The notes beneath the pieces were generated by a model. The model saw only the letters and a list, made by a program, of their open reading frames with translations, searched no databases and was not told the origin of the DNA. From the NCBI GenBank assembly GCA_030917395.1, contig JAUPUU010000228.1:1-36181 (forward strand): DNA of 36,181 nt. The letters are read 5' to 3'. Positions 1-7,586 of this stretch are shown piece by piece (within the stretch, counting starts at the first letter, position 1; the number at the start of each line of letters is the position of its first letter). A program made the position numbers and the translations under genes. The DNA comes from Cyanobacteriota bacterium erpe_2018_sw_21hr_WHONDRS-SW48-000092_B_bin.40 (GTDB taxonomy: Bacteria; Cyanobacteriota; Vampirovibrionia; Obscuribacterales; Obscuribacteraceae).

Positions 1-25
1 CTCCAGCAGCAAAGAGAAATGGTAA

Positions 26-742
26 CTACCCCTGAGAGTGTCCGAACATGGCACTACACAAGCCAAATAAAATTACAACGAAAGCAAAGGCACTAATGGC
101 AACGCCACTAAAAATGAGCCCTCCAGTGACGATTAAGACGCTACCGAAGCTCCAGCTTGAGCCGGCCTTCAACTTGCTGAAGCCTGAGAACAAGGCGTAG
201 AAGACACCAATTGGAATCCAAAAGAATTGCAGCATTAAAACCATAGACATAGCCGACTGTAGCGACTTTGTCGTCAGCGAAAAAATCACCACTAAAACCA
301 AATTGAGTAAAAGCACCATCTCGATGCATTGCAACAAGCGATCGCTGCTTTCAACTTCAGTGCGAACTTCACTACTAGCTGGGATGACACCAACTTGATA
401 CAACTCTTGACCGGCTGTGAGCACCTGACCTATTTTGTCTCTAGCCGCTTGCAGCAGCTTCTCAGACTGACCGATATTGACCATCGGAATAATTACATAG
501 TGCATTTCTAGGCGCAAAGCTTCGCCGATTTGTGAAAAGACCAGCTCTAGGGTCAAATGGCGCTTCACTTCAAAGGCATTGCCGAAATCCATGGTGGCAT
601 GAATACGCTTAGCCTCTTTATCAGGCTCAACTTGCCAGTCGAAGCCGGGCTTTGATGAAGCCTCCAGGGCTTGGAGAACCAGCTCCCAGGCACTCTCAAA
701 GGAGCGAGCACATTCAACATAGTGGCCTTCTAATAGGCTCAT
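26..742 (-). CDS. Membrane protein of unknown function, tandem paralogue A
   Basis: I do not recognise a named family. The 238-residue product has a soluble N-terminal half of about 130 residues and a C-terminal half with three or four hydrophobic membrane segments (roughly residues 138-160, 165-190 and 198-235). It is clearly homologous to the next gene upstream (749-1462): both begin MSLL, then HY-E, then a shared SF--AWELV stretch, DKEAKRI, GNAF and L-LVFS at matching positions. There is no signal peptide, so the N-terminal half is probably cytoplasmic. The ATG at 742 lies only 6 bp after the stop of its paralogue, so the two are almost certainly co-transcribed, and both follow the radical SAM gene with short spacing. 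Its role is unknown. A membrane function linked to the Lgt-like/radical SAM pair is inference from position only. Confidence 0.8.
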   Translation of the reverse strand: MSLLEGHYVECARSFESAWELVLQALEASSKPGFDWQVEPDKEAKRIHATMDFGNAFEVKRHLTLELVFSQIGEALRLEMHYVIIPMVNIGQSEKLLQAARDKIGQVLTAGQELYQVGVIPASSEVRTEVESSDRLLQCIEMVLLLNLVLVVIFSLTTKSLQSAMSMVLMLQFFWIPIGVFYALFSGFSKLKAGSSWSFGSVLIVTGGLIFSGVAISAFAFVVILFGLCSAMFGHSQG

Positions 743-748
743 TTTGCT

Positions 749-1462
749 CTAACCACCGCCGCGAGCAACAAATGACAATCCAGTGCATAGGCCCCAAAGA
801 ATAATAGGACAAACAATGGCCGAAATGAGCATCCCCCCGCCAAAGGCTAGAGAACCGAGCCAGAGTCTTTCTAAGGGCTTAATAGCTATTCCCTTGATCG
901 TCTGCGGTCTAGTCAGCGACCTATAGAAGCTCGTTATAATGCCCACTGGCACCCAGAGAACCTGCAGGCAAATAACTATTCCCCCAGCGGCTGCAATTCC
1001 CATGGTAAAAGCCAACAAAGTAAATAAAGCAACATTACCCACAAGAACAAACTCGAAGCCTTTGATTAAAATAGTACTGGCGGCCGATTCTAATTGCAGA
1101 GCCGTGGATGCAGATTTATAGGCAGTCAATTTTGAGCCGAGAACCAGTTCGATTTGTTCTCTAAATCTTTGAAATATAGCCAATGCCGGTTCAATGTTGC
1201 GCAGGGGCACAACCATATAATGCAAGTCAAGGCGGCCTTTCTCAGCACCTTCAGAAAACACCAGCTGCAAAATCAACTGTCTTTGGATCTGAAATGCATT
1301 GCCTATTTCACCTGTGGCAGTAATACGTTTAGCTTCTTTGTCGTCTTCAATTCTCCACTCAAAGCCCGGTTGAGATGAATTAGAGAGACACTGCTGCACC
1401 AGCTCCCAGGCCTGATCAAAAGACTGATCAAATTCTAGATAGTGACTATCAAGTAAGCTCAT
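749..1462 (-). CDS. Membrane protein of unknown function, tandem paralogue B
   Basis: This 237-residue protein is the sister of the 26-742 product, with the same length, the same N-terminal soluble region and the same C-terminal hydrophobic segments (about residues 133-158, 160-180 and 203-232). The shared N-terminal motifs, MSLL, AWELV, a PGF-W pair, DKEAKRI and GNAF, run collinearly, which shows a tandem duplication followed by divergence. No enzymatic motif is visible. The ATG at 1462 is 14 bp beyond the stop of the radical SAM gene, so it is probably part of the same transcript as the Nudix, Lgt-like and radical SAM genes. The conserved soluble half may be the functional part and the membrane half an anchor. 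That is inference. Confidence 0.8.
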   Translation of the reverse strand: MSLLDSHYLEFDQSFDQAWELVQQCLSNSSQPGFEWRIEDDKEAKRITATGEIGNAFQIQRQLILQLVFSEGAEKGRLDLHYMVVPLRNIEPALAIFQRFREQIELVLGSKLTAYKSASTALQLESAASTILIKGFEFVLVGNVALFTLLAFTMGIAAAGGIVICLQVLWVPVGIITSFYRSLTRPQTIKGIAIKPLERLWLGSLAFGGGMLISAIVCPIILWGLCTGLSFVARGGG

Positions 1463-1476
1463 ATCTTTTGCTCAAC

Positions 1477-2865
1477 CTAGTGTTTTGAAAGGGCTTTGAC
1501 GTCAAGATTGCCGCGATAGAACATATTATAGGTATCGAAGGGAATTATTCGCCCGTCAGGGTGAACAATGTGCACGCAAGTGCGCTTTACCGACCTGACG
1601 TCAAAATTGTATTTATCCAAAAATTCCATGATGATTATGCGAAAAATATTTTTGTAGGAAAGCTCCGAGGGAAACTCTAGCTTAGGAAGGCAACACAAGA
1701 GGTCACCAATGGCATGGGAGACCGTGCCGGTGGTTTTACCAAGGGAAAATAATTCAAATATTTTGGCTCGGACAGCTGGATCTGATTCATATTGAATGGT
1801 ATTACCAGCTTCTTTGAGCAATACGTCAGAACCAATCACTCCAGATAAGGGCACCACTTTATCGTCTATTTTTATGGCATATGCCATAGCGATGCAGTCT
1901 GGGTGGCAAGGTACAGGAATAATGTCATCGTCACTAAAAACTTTTGACTGCTGCAAAATCTTTTGTCTAACTTCCGCTAAAGTCAGCCTATCAGCCGGGT
2001 CAAAGCCTAAGACCCTGCCTTCTGCTTGTATAGGTTGAAAGGTCACCCCTCTGACGCAGGGCTGCTTCAAAGCAAAGTCAATAATCTCACCAATCTCATC
2101 ATCATTGAGCCCGCGAGCCAAAGTTACAACCAGAGTCGTGGCAATATCAAATTCGTTAAGATGAGCCAAGGCCTTGTGCCGAACAGCAGTTAAGTCTTCA
2201 CCGCGTAACTCTGTGTAGGTCTCTTTGCGCAAGCCATCAAACTGTAGATAAACCTCAAAGCCTGGCATATATGTAGCTAAACGAGCACAAAAATCGCGAT
2301 CACGAGCAATTTTTACACCATTGGTATTGACCATTAAATGGCGAATGGGCTTGCTTCTAGCTAGATCAAGAATGTCAAAAAATTGGGGATGAATAGTTGG
2401 TTCACCGCCACTAATCTGCACCACATCTGGTTCACCCTCGTTTTTCACAAGTTCGTCCAGCATAAAATCAATAAGCTCTAGTGAGCGATGAGCACCGGCA
2501 TTGGGGCCTGATTCGGCGTAGCAGACCGGACATTCCAGATTGCACTTGTCAGTCACTTCAATTAACGTCAAACAGCTATGCTGCTCGTGATCAGGGCACA
2601 AGCCACAGTCGTAGGGGCAACCAAACTTAGTCTCCGTATTGAAGCGCAAAGGCAGCTGCCCCGGCTTCAAGAAACTGCGTGAAAGCTTGAAATATTCTAT
2701 ATCTGTAGAGATTAAGACCTTTTCGCGACCGTGCTTAAGACAGTTTTTTAAGAGATAGACCCGTTCGTCCTGAAAAACAATTTTTGCCTCAATTTTTTCT
2801 AGACAGGTAGAACAAACACTATTGGTTAGTTCAAAGAAGATATAAGGGCGGTCTGCCGTTTTCAT
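1477..2865 (-). CDS. Radical SAM enzyme of the COG1964 / tetraether lipid synthase-like type
   Basis: The 462-residue protein carries the radical SAM cluster motif CNLECPVC (Cys108, 112, 115), followed by a GGEPT motif for SAM binding. Many extra cysteines precede it: Cys18/21 and Cys42 in a small N-terminal ribbon, then Cys83, 87, 90 and 98 in a GCPYDCGLC segment just before the radical SAM core. This order, ribbon then GCP-DCGLC then CN-xCPxC, is the layout I know from COG1964 proteins (MJ0619 family), which include the archaeal synthase that joins lipid chains into tetraethers and related bacterial enzymes. More Cys pairs lie further on (PCHPDC; LLCC), and the C-terminus has a TCVH and an IPFDTYN motif. 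The start overlaps the stop of the Lgt-like gene as ATGA, implying translational coupling. The substrate is unknown; a lipid acyl chain is inferred from family and partner. Confidence 0.82.
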   Translation of the reverse strand: MKTADRPYIFFELTNSVCSTCLEKIEAKIVFQDERVYLLKNCLKHGREKVLISTDIEYFKLSRSFLKPGQLPLRFNTETKFGCPYDCGLCPDHEQHSCLTLIEVTDKCNLECPVCYAESGPNAGAHRSLELIDFMLDELVKNEGEPDVVQISGGEPTIHPQFFDILDLARSKPIRHLMVNTNGVKIARDRDFCARLATYMPGFEVYLQFDGLRKETYTELRGEDLTAVRHKALAHLNEFDIATTLVVTLARGLNDDEIGEIIDFALKQPCVRGVTFQPIQAEGRVLGFDPADRLTLAEVRQKILQQSKVFSDDDIIPVPCHPDCIAMAYAIKIDDKVVPLSGVIGSDVLLKEAGNTIQYESDPAVRAKIFELFSLGKTTGTVSHAIGDLLCCLPKLEFPSELSYKNIFRIIIMEFLDKYNFDVRSVKRTCVHIVHPDGRIIPFDTYNMFYRGNLDVKALSKH

Positions 2866-3599
2866 TGAACAGCCTCTTGTGCAGTTTTAGGTCGAAGCTT
2901 AGAAATCAAGTATGGTGCATAGTAAATATAGGCACCAATGGTCACCACTTGTTCAATGTCTAAACCGCAGTATACATGGGCAACAGGCTTAATGAACTCG
3001 ACACAGAATCTAAACGACAAATAGGCCAAAATGAAAATCTTCCACAGCTCGCCCTGCTGCAGATTTTGTTTAACCAGTTGAGTGAAGGCCAGCAAAAGAG
3101 TGATCAAAAACAATATTTCGTAGAGCTGAGTCGGATGTCGGCGAATGCCGTCACCAAAATCAAGTGCCCAAGGCAAGTCAGTCGGCAGTCCGTAGGTATG
3201 GTCTGATAGACCACAAAGAAAACAACCAATGCGGCCAATCACCATAGCGACGATGAGCGGCACAACAAAGCTGTCACCAGTGGCTGACTTTACACCAACT
3301 ATTTTTTTCGCTACTTCAATGAGAATCCAGCCGCCCAGTATGCCACCGACCAACGACTTGCCAGCCAAGAGCAACTGCCAGTTGTTGAGATTCTGCATAA
3401 AGAACGATGGATCTTCAAGCAAATAAAGGGTTTTGCTGCCGATAGCTGCACCCAACATACCGCCGAGCAATACGGGAACCCGCTGCTTAAAGGTCAACGT
3501 ATCTCTCTTCTTAAGTTTGAGGTAAAGGCGAAAGGCAATCCAAAACGCAAAAGCCTCAAGCACTAAATGATAGACCGGAGGGAAATCGCCAATGTGCAT
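2862..3599 (-). CDS. Divergent Lgt-like (prolipoprotein diacylglyceryl transferase family) membrane protein
   Basis: The 245-residue integral membrane protein has about seven hydrophobic segments and the Lgt fold landmarks. These are a GKSLVGGILGG stretch (where Lgt has a His-Gly-Gly loop), a GRIGCFLCGL stretch (the Lgt signature GRxxNFxNxE region) and RRHPTQLYE near the end of the core. Compared with E. coli Lgt as I recall it, the essential His103 position is Val here, and the Asn146, Asn149 and Glu151 positions of the signature are Cys, Cys and Leu. It is therefore unlikely to be the housekeeping Lgt. It is more probably an Lgt-like paralogue acting on another lipid or protein substrate. 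It sits 25 bp after a Nudix gene and overlaps the radical SAM gene by 4 bp. Annotation pipelines would probably call it plain lgt, which I think is misleading. Confidence 0.78.
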   Translation of the reverse strand: MHIGDFPPVYHLVLEAFAFWIAFRLYLKLKKRDTLTFKQRVPVLLGGMLGAAIGSKTLYLLEDPSFFMQNLNNWQLLLAGKSLVGGILGGWILIEVAKKIVGVKSATGDSFVVPLIVAMVIGRIGCFLCGLSDHTYGLPTDLPWALDFGDGIRRHPTQLYEILFLITLLLAFTQLVKQNLQQGELWKIFILAYLSFRFCVEFIKPVAHVYCGLDIEQVVTIGAYIYYAPYLISKLRPKTAQEAVQ

Positions 3600-3624
3600 A
3601 CTTAGGCCTATCTTTTTTAGAATC

Positions 3625-4251
3625 TTAAGAAAACGGATTGAGCTTATCTAAGGCTGGATTTTGAGAGACGTTTTCGAGACAGTATTGCTGCAGATAATGG
3701 AAGGCAACAATAACTAGAGCATGAGTAATCATGCCGTTTTTGATCAGGCGCGGAATATCTTTAAGTGGAACGAGTCGAATTGCCACTTCTTCAGTGCTAT
3801 CGAAGCTAGGAATATGAGTTTGTTTAACGTTCAGAGTTAGGTAGGTATCGCAAATATTGCTCTGTATGGCAGGATTTGGATGGTTGCGCCCCAGGAAAAT
3901 CAAACCTTCTCCGCTGCAACCAGTTTCTTCCAGCAGCTCTCTTTCACCGGCTATTAATGAACTAGCGTCTTCTGCATCAATCATGCCACCAGGAATTTCT
4001 AAGGTAACTTGCTCAATACCATGACGATATTGTTCGATTAAAACAACCTGATGATCAGGGGTTACGGCAATGACATTAACCCAATCAGTAGGTTTGAATA
4101 CAAAAAAATCGTGGGTCTCGCTGACACCTTCAGTAGTGCGCTGTGAAATTTGCTTGTGGACGGTAAAAACTCGACAGTCAGCAACCAGTTCTTTATTGAT
4201 AGTGGTCCAGTGGCGTACCTTAAAATTTAACTGACTGCTAGAACTTGGCAA
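3625..4251 (-). CDS. Nudix hydrolase, ADP-ribose pyrophosphatase-like
   Basis: The Nudix box is visible as EIPGGMIDAED followed by RELLEETG, after an IEQYRHG motif. This is the usual arrangement of ADP-ribose/nucleotide-sugar pyrophosphatases of the NudF/YffH type, which split ADP-ribose-like compounds to AMP and a sugar phosphate. The box is one residue longer than the GX5EX7REUXEEXGU pattern between its acidic and RE parts. The open frame extends to a TTG at 4326, but that codon has no Shine-Dalgarno sequence and lies in the T-run of the terminator of the preceding gene. I prefer the TTG at 4251, which has GGAG five bases upstream and a TATAAT at 4310-4315 in front of it, giving about 208 residues. 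The gene leads the probable operon of Lgt-like and radical SAM genes. A metabolic link to them is not evident. Confidence 0.85.
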   Translation of the reverse strand: MPSSSSQLNFKVRHWTTINKELVADCRVFTVHKQISQRTTEGVSETHDFFVFKPTDWVNVIAVTPDHQVVLIEQYRHGIEQVTLEIPGGMIDAEDASSLIAGERELLEETGCSGEGLIFLGRNHPNPAIQSNICDTYLTLNVKQTHIPSFDSTEEVAIRLVPLKDIPRLIKNGMITHALVIVAFHYLQQYCLENVSQNPALDKLNPFS

Positions 4252-4309
4252 AATAACTCCGTGGTCAGCGACCGCTTTCTCTCTTTCTCTGTCTATAGCT
4301 ACCTTGTCA

Positions 4310-4315
4310 ATTATA
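4310..4315 (-). promoter_or_regulatory. Candidate -10 element for the Nudix/Lgt-like/radical SAM operon
   Basis: A perfect TATAAT reads on the minus strand between the upstream terminator and the preferred Nudix start. The -35 region is poor (GCAACA at 16 bp). It would place the transcript start about 50 bases before the TTG at 4251 and inside the longer open frame, which supports the shorter start. Confidence 0.4.
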
Positions 4316-4320
4316 TCTGT

Positions 4321-4358
4321 AAACAAAAAAATGTTGCCATCCGAAAGGGGATGGCAAC
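4321..4358 (-). terminator. Rho-independent terminator of the small-protein gene
   Basis: A perfect 10-bp stem, GTTGCCATCC (4333-4342) with its complement (4349-4358), encloses a six-base loop. On the minus strand it is followed by a run of seven Ts and GTTT. It lies 50 bp after the stop of the 4408-4665 gene and isolates that gene from the Nudix operon. Confidence 0.85.
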
Positions 4359-4407
4359 AATATAACTTCTGGCTATAGCTTGCTTGAATTGCTGAAAATT
4401 TTTGCAG

Positions 4408-4665
4408 TTAGGCTATTTTAGAAGCCTTTCTTTTGAGTTCACTGACGAGATCTTCTTGGCCGAGAATATAGCCACGGCGAGCTTGATCATCAGCATAGTT
4501 GATAATTGATTCGGTCAAAGCATTGAGCATAGACATAGGCACAAACTCACTGACTTGATTGAGCAGACGCTCGGTGGCAAGCCATTCTTCAGTATTCAGT
4601 GGAATGGCATCATCGAGACGAGCAATTACTGTGTAGTTCTGAAGTTTGTCTACTTTAGCGTTCAT
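4408..4665 (-). CDS. Small conserved-looking protein of unknown function (85 aa)
   Basis: This is a short acidic/mixed soluble protein with no signal peptide or membrane segment. It is predicted to be mostly helical, with a basic C-terminal tail (ELKRKASKIA). The open frame reaches a GTG at 4674, but AAGGTG, which overlaps that GTG, is a good Shine-Dalgarno sequence eight bases before the ATG at 4665, so I choose the ATG. It is a single-gene transcript, because a strong terminator follows it. I recognise no family. The isolated transcript and strong signals argue that it is a real gene. A small regulatory or adaptor role is possible but unsupported. Confidence 0.7.
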   Translation of the reverse strand: MNAKVDKLQNYTVIARLDDAIPLNTEEWLATERLLNQVSEFVPMSMLNALTESIINYADDQARRGYILGQEDLVSELKRKASKIA

Positions 4666-4721
4666 TGTTTTCACCTTATTAAGCTATTTGCCAGGAAATT
4701 TAAAAAATGTCAGTGGAAAAC

Positions 4722-4742
4722 AAGACCCTCAGCTGGGGCCTT
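4722..4742 (-). terminator. Weak candidate terminator behind the CCA gene
   Basis: On the minus strand AAGGCCC pairs with GGGTCTT (7 bp with one G-U pair) across a seven-base loop, followed by GTTTTCC. The U-run is short, so this is only a candidate for ending the transcript that includes the CCA-adding enzyme gene at 4883-6406. Confidence 0.35.
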
Positions 4743-4882
4743 CGTGTTATCTACTGTTCTTGAAATCCTTACTACTCCGTTCAGACTAGGTCAGAACGTT
4801 GTGTTTGTTTCTCTGCATTTCTTATGCCCGCTAAACTTCCAATTAACCCTGAAATTTAGTTATCAAGCGGAAACTTTCTTTT

Positions 4883-6406
4883 TTACTGGTTTTCAACAGC
4901 TTTGTAAGAACGAACGAAAGCCTCAGCCTGAGCCACGTTCATCACTTCCTTAATTTCTTGAGCTTCAGTGAGCGAATTGAGAATTTCACCGATAATTGGG
5001 CCCGGTTTTATCCCCAATATCCTCATTACATCCGCCCCGTCCATCAACTTGGGCAATTTCTTTGTGGCTTCTATATAAGCCGGATATCCATTCATCAAAT
5101 CGACTAGGCACTGCTCTAGACGGTCACGTTCAGCGGCGAGCCCAGCGCCACAGGTAGCTCCAAAATCAGCAAAAGCCAACATCATCAGCTCAGGTACTTC
5201 TTCGCCCACAGTGCGATAGAACCGATTGAGGGCCTTAGGACTGGGTGTACCGGTGTGGAAGAGATGACCAGGCCGAAGATGCCAGAGCACCAGCCTCTCA
5301 ACGAAGCGAGTCATGGTCTTAGACCACTTTTCTCTATCGGCCAGAGGGCGAATCATCTCGGCACCAAGCTTGTCATGGCCAATAAACGTATGACGACCTT
5401 CCGCAGTAATCTCCCAGGTATCGGGCTTGCCAATGTCATGCAGGAGGGCCGCTATCTTAGTTGCTGCTAGCCTTGTCACCCCAGGCACCAGGGGTAGCTG
5501 GGCTGACTGCTGCACCCAATCTGGCAGAGCCTGAAATCTATTTTCTAGCTGGGGGATAGTTTCAACACTATGATCGAACAAAGCAAGGTGATGAAAACTG
5601 TTAGCTGTTACTCGGCGACAGTCTTTCAATTCGGGATAGATTTCTTCAAGCAAGCCTATTTCGCCCATTTCGACAATTAGACGGGCCACTTTCTCACAGT
5701 TCATCAAAGTGAAAAATTCATACGATATGCGCTCGCGAGCAACCTGCCCAAGCAGCTTGGCATGCTGCTTTAGATAGCCACGAGTAACCGGTTCAATCTC
5801 AGCACCAAGATAGGCCGCAAAGCGATAAGCTCGAAGCACCCGTAGTGGATCATCCACAAGAACGCTCTCCGACACAGCGCGAATGATGTTGTCTCTAAGA
5901 TCTTGCATACCGCCGGTAGGATCGAGCACCATTTCAGGTTGCTCCGGATCGAAAACAATGGCATTAACAGTGAAATCACGGCGCAAAATATCGCGCTCAA
6001 GACTACCTTCAATACAGCCAGCAAAATCGAGATAAGTTTGGGGCTCAGACGGCTCAGCCGGCACAAGAACCACCCGGGCAATATCGTTAGACTGATCAAG
6101 CATGACGAAATGACCAGCTAGAGCGTCGGCAACCACCTGAGCCAAACTGATTGCCGGGTTAGGCTTGGTTTCGACCGCATTACTCTGAATAGAATCAGGC
6201 AGCACCGCGAAGTCAAAATCTATTGCCCCAGCCTCACCCTTAAGAGATTGTGCTGGTTTTCGGCCCACATCAATAGCGTCACGAACGGCACCACCAACGA
6301 GATAGGCCTTAACGCCTGCGGCGCTAGCAATGGAAAAAATCTGCCGAACGACGTCGACCTCGAGGGGGCTGCGTCCAGGCAGAAAACTGACTTTAGTGCC
6401 CAGCAT
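4883..6406 (-). CDS. cca: CCA tRNA nucleotidyltransferase (poly(A) polymerase family) with HD domain
   Basis: This enzyme adds or repairs the 3' CCA end of tRNAs in the cytoplasm. The N-terminal class II nucleotidyltransferase core shows YLVGGAVRDA, a DFDFAV metal-binding pair, RRDFTVNAI and DPTGGMQDL, followed by DDPLRVLRAYRFAA of the neck region. The second half carries an HD phosphohydrolase motif, ALLHDIGKP with a later FIGHDKLG, as in E. coli-type CCA enzymes with a 2',3'-phosphodiesterase/phosphatase domain. The length of about 507 residues is on the long side. The frame opens at a TTG at 6412, but GGAAG lies six bases before the ATG at 6406, which I take as the start. The gene begins 13 bp after the stop of the LPG-synthase-TM-like gene, so the two are probably co-transcribed. 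Confidence 0.92.
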   Translation of the reverse strand: MLGTKVSFLPGRSPLEVDVVRQIFSIASAAGVKAYLVGGAVRDAIDVGRKPAQSLKGEAGAIDFDFAVLPDSIQSNAVETKPNPAISLAQVVADALAGHFVMLDQSNDIARVVLVPAEPSEPQTYLDFAGCIEGSLERDILRRDFTVNAIVFDPEQPEMVLDPTGGMQDLRDNIIRAVSESVLVDDPLRVLRAYRFAAYLGAEIEPVTRGYLKQHAKLLGQVARERISYEFFTLMNCEKVARLIVEMGEIGLLEEIYPELKDCRRVTANSFHHLALFDHSVETIPQLENRFQALPDWVQQSAQLPLVPGVTRLAATKIAALLHDIGKPDTWEITAEGRHTFIGHDKLGAEMIRPLADREKWSKTMTRFVERLVLWHLRPGHLFHTGTPSPKALNRFYRTVGEEVPELMMLAFADFGATCGAGLAAERDRLEQCLVDLMNGYPAYIEATKKLPKLMDGADVMRILGIKPGPIIGEILNSLTEAQEIKEVMNVAQAEAFVRSYKAVENQ

Positions 6407-6419
6407 TGCCAACTTCCAA

Positions 6420-7586
6420 TTAATTTAGGTTGTCCATATTTCCGGACTCCATCAAGTCTTTCTCTGCTTTCGAAATCTTGAAGTGACCGAGCACATAGAC
6501 GAGACCACCAACCAGGCTTGAGAGCGTAGTTAATCCCAGCCACATGATTGCATAAGTAAGCGCGGGGGCCCGATCAACGCCAGCCAGAGTGAGAAAATAA
6601 GTGTAGGCCCACTCGCGAATACCGATGCCGTTAAAACTCGGTGTAATAAAACCGAGAACAGCGACTGAGGGATAGAAAACGAAATAGTACCAAAGAGGAA
6701 TGCTGGTCAGGCCAAGGGCAAGACCGACAGCCACGTGACACATAACTATTACAACTTGCATGATTACCGACAAGCCAATTGTCGTAGCCATCAAGCCGCG
6801 GTCGTGCCAATAAATCGATGCTGGAGAATTATTGAGCTGCCTTGAAATCCAGTTTTCAGGGCCAAAAAAGCGCACAGCCAGTTGAGGCAAGAACGGTAGA
6901 ACGGAGAAAATACCCACCGTACCTAGCAAAATAGGCAATTTAAGCTGCAGCGGCAAACCACCACCGCCCGGTCCAAACAAAATACCAACTGAGGCAAAGA
7001 GAAACAGCACGGCAATTCCCACCGTGCGGTCAGCCAAGACCGAGTAGAAAGCATGGGCATATTTGCCCGTGCCTTTAGACAGGTAATAACAACGACTAAA
7101 GTCGCCGCCCACAGTGGAAGGCAAGAAGAGATTGAAAAATACTCCAACAAAGCAGAACTGCACCATTTTTAGCAGGCTCTGATTAAGGCCAACGGCGCTA
7201 GCAAGGAGTTTCCAGCGGTGAGCATTTAAGAAAGTAGACCCTAAGAACAGGCCCACAGCAGCCAGAAGGTACCAGGGGTTAGCTTTGAGCGCTACTTCTA
7301 TTGACTTAGACAGGTCAACTTTGCCGAACAAGAACAGACTGGCGAACAAAATCACTGAAACTGCGATTTTTGCCCGCAATTTGGTGCGTTCCGAGATCTT
7401 GATCTTGTTGATTGCCGCTGTGACAGAGAATTGGCGAGTTTTGCTATCTGTATTCAACTGGGATTCCATATTAGCCAGAGACTCGGCACTTGGGTGGGAT
7501 GACGGGCCAGAGGAGGTTGCCGAAGAATCAGCCGCTAAACTATCTGTTTTGCCTTTCTCCAGAAGTGTTCCCTGATTGGCCATCAT
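6420..7586 (-). CDS. LPG-synthase-TM / YbhN-like integral membrane protein
   Basis: The 388-residue protein has a cytoplasmic N-terminal extension of about 75 residues, rich in Ser, Ala and Thr. About eight hydrophobic segments follow. Motifs typical of the lysylphosphatidylglycerol-synthase transmembrane-region family (UPF0104/YbhN) are visible: LNAHRWKLLA early, FFNLFLPSTVGGDFSRCYYL in the middle, and FNGIGIREWAY near the end. Members are flippase-like membrane proteins or membrane halves of lipid aminoacyl transferases. Here the soluble aminoacyl-transferase half is missing, so a lipid-handling or flippase-like role is more likely than LPG synthesis. GGAGG lies 10 bases before a double ATG. 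The 405-bp intergenic region upstream separates it from the divergent ctpA-like gene. Confidence 0.82.
   Translation of the reverse strand: MMANQGTLLEKGKTDSLAADSSATSSGPSSHPSAESLANMESQLNTDSKTRQFSVTAAINKIKISERTKLRAKIAVSVILFASLFLFGKVDLSKSIEVALKANPWYLLAAVGLFLGSTFLNAHRWKLLASAVGLNQSLLKMVQFCFVGVFFNLFLPSTVGGDFSRCYYLSKGTGKYAHAFYSVLADRTVGIAVLFLFASVGILFGPGGGGLPLQLKLPILLGTVGIFSVLPFLPQLAVRFFGPENWISRQLNNSPASIYWHDRGLMATTIGLSVIMQVVIVMCHVAVGLALGLTSIPLWYYFVFYPSVAVLGFITPSFNGIGIREWAYTYFLTLAGVDRAPALTYAIMWLGLTTLSSLVGGLVYVLGHFKISKAEKDLMESGNMDNLN

Noticed and set aside
4555-4953. 132-residue plus-strand open frame
   Set aside because: It covers parts of two minus-strand genes and the gap between them, has no ribosome site, and shows no recognisable domain.
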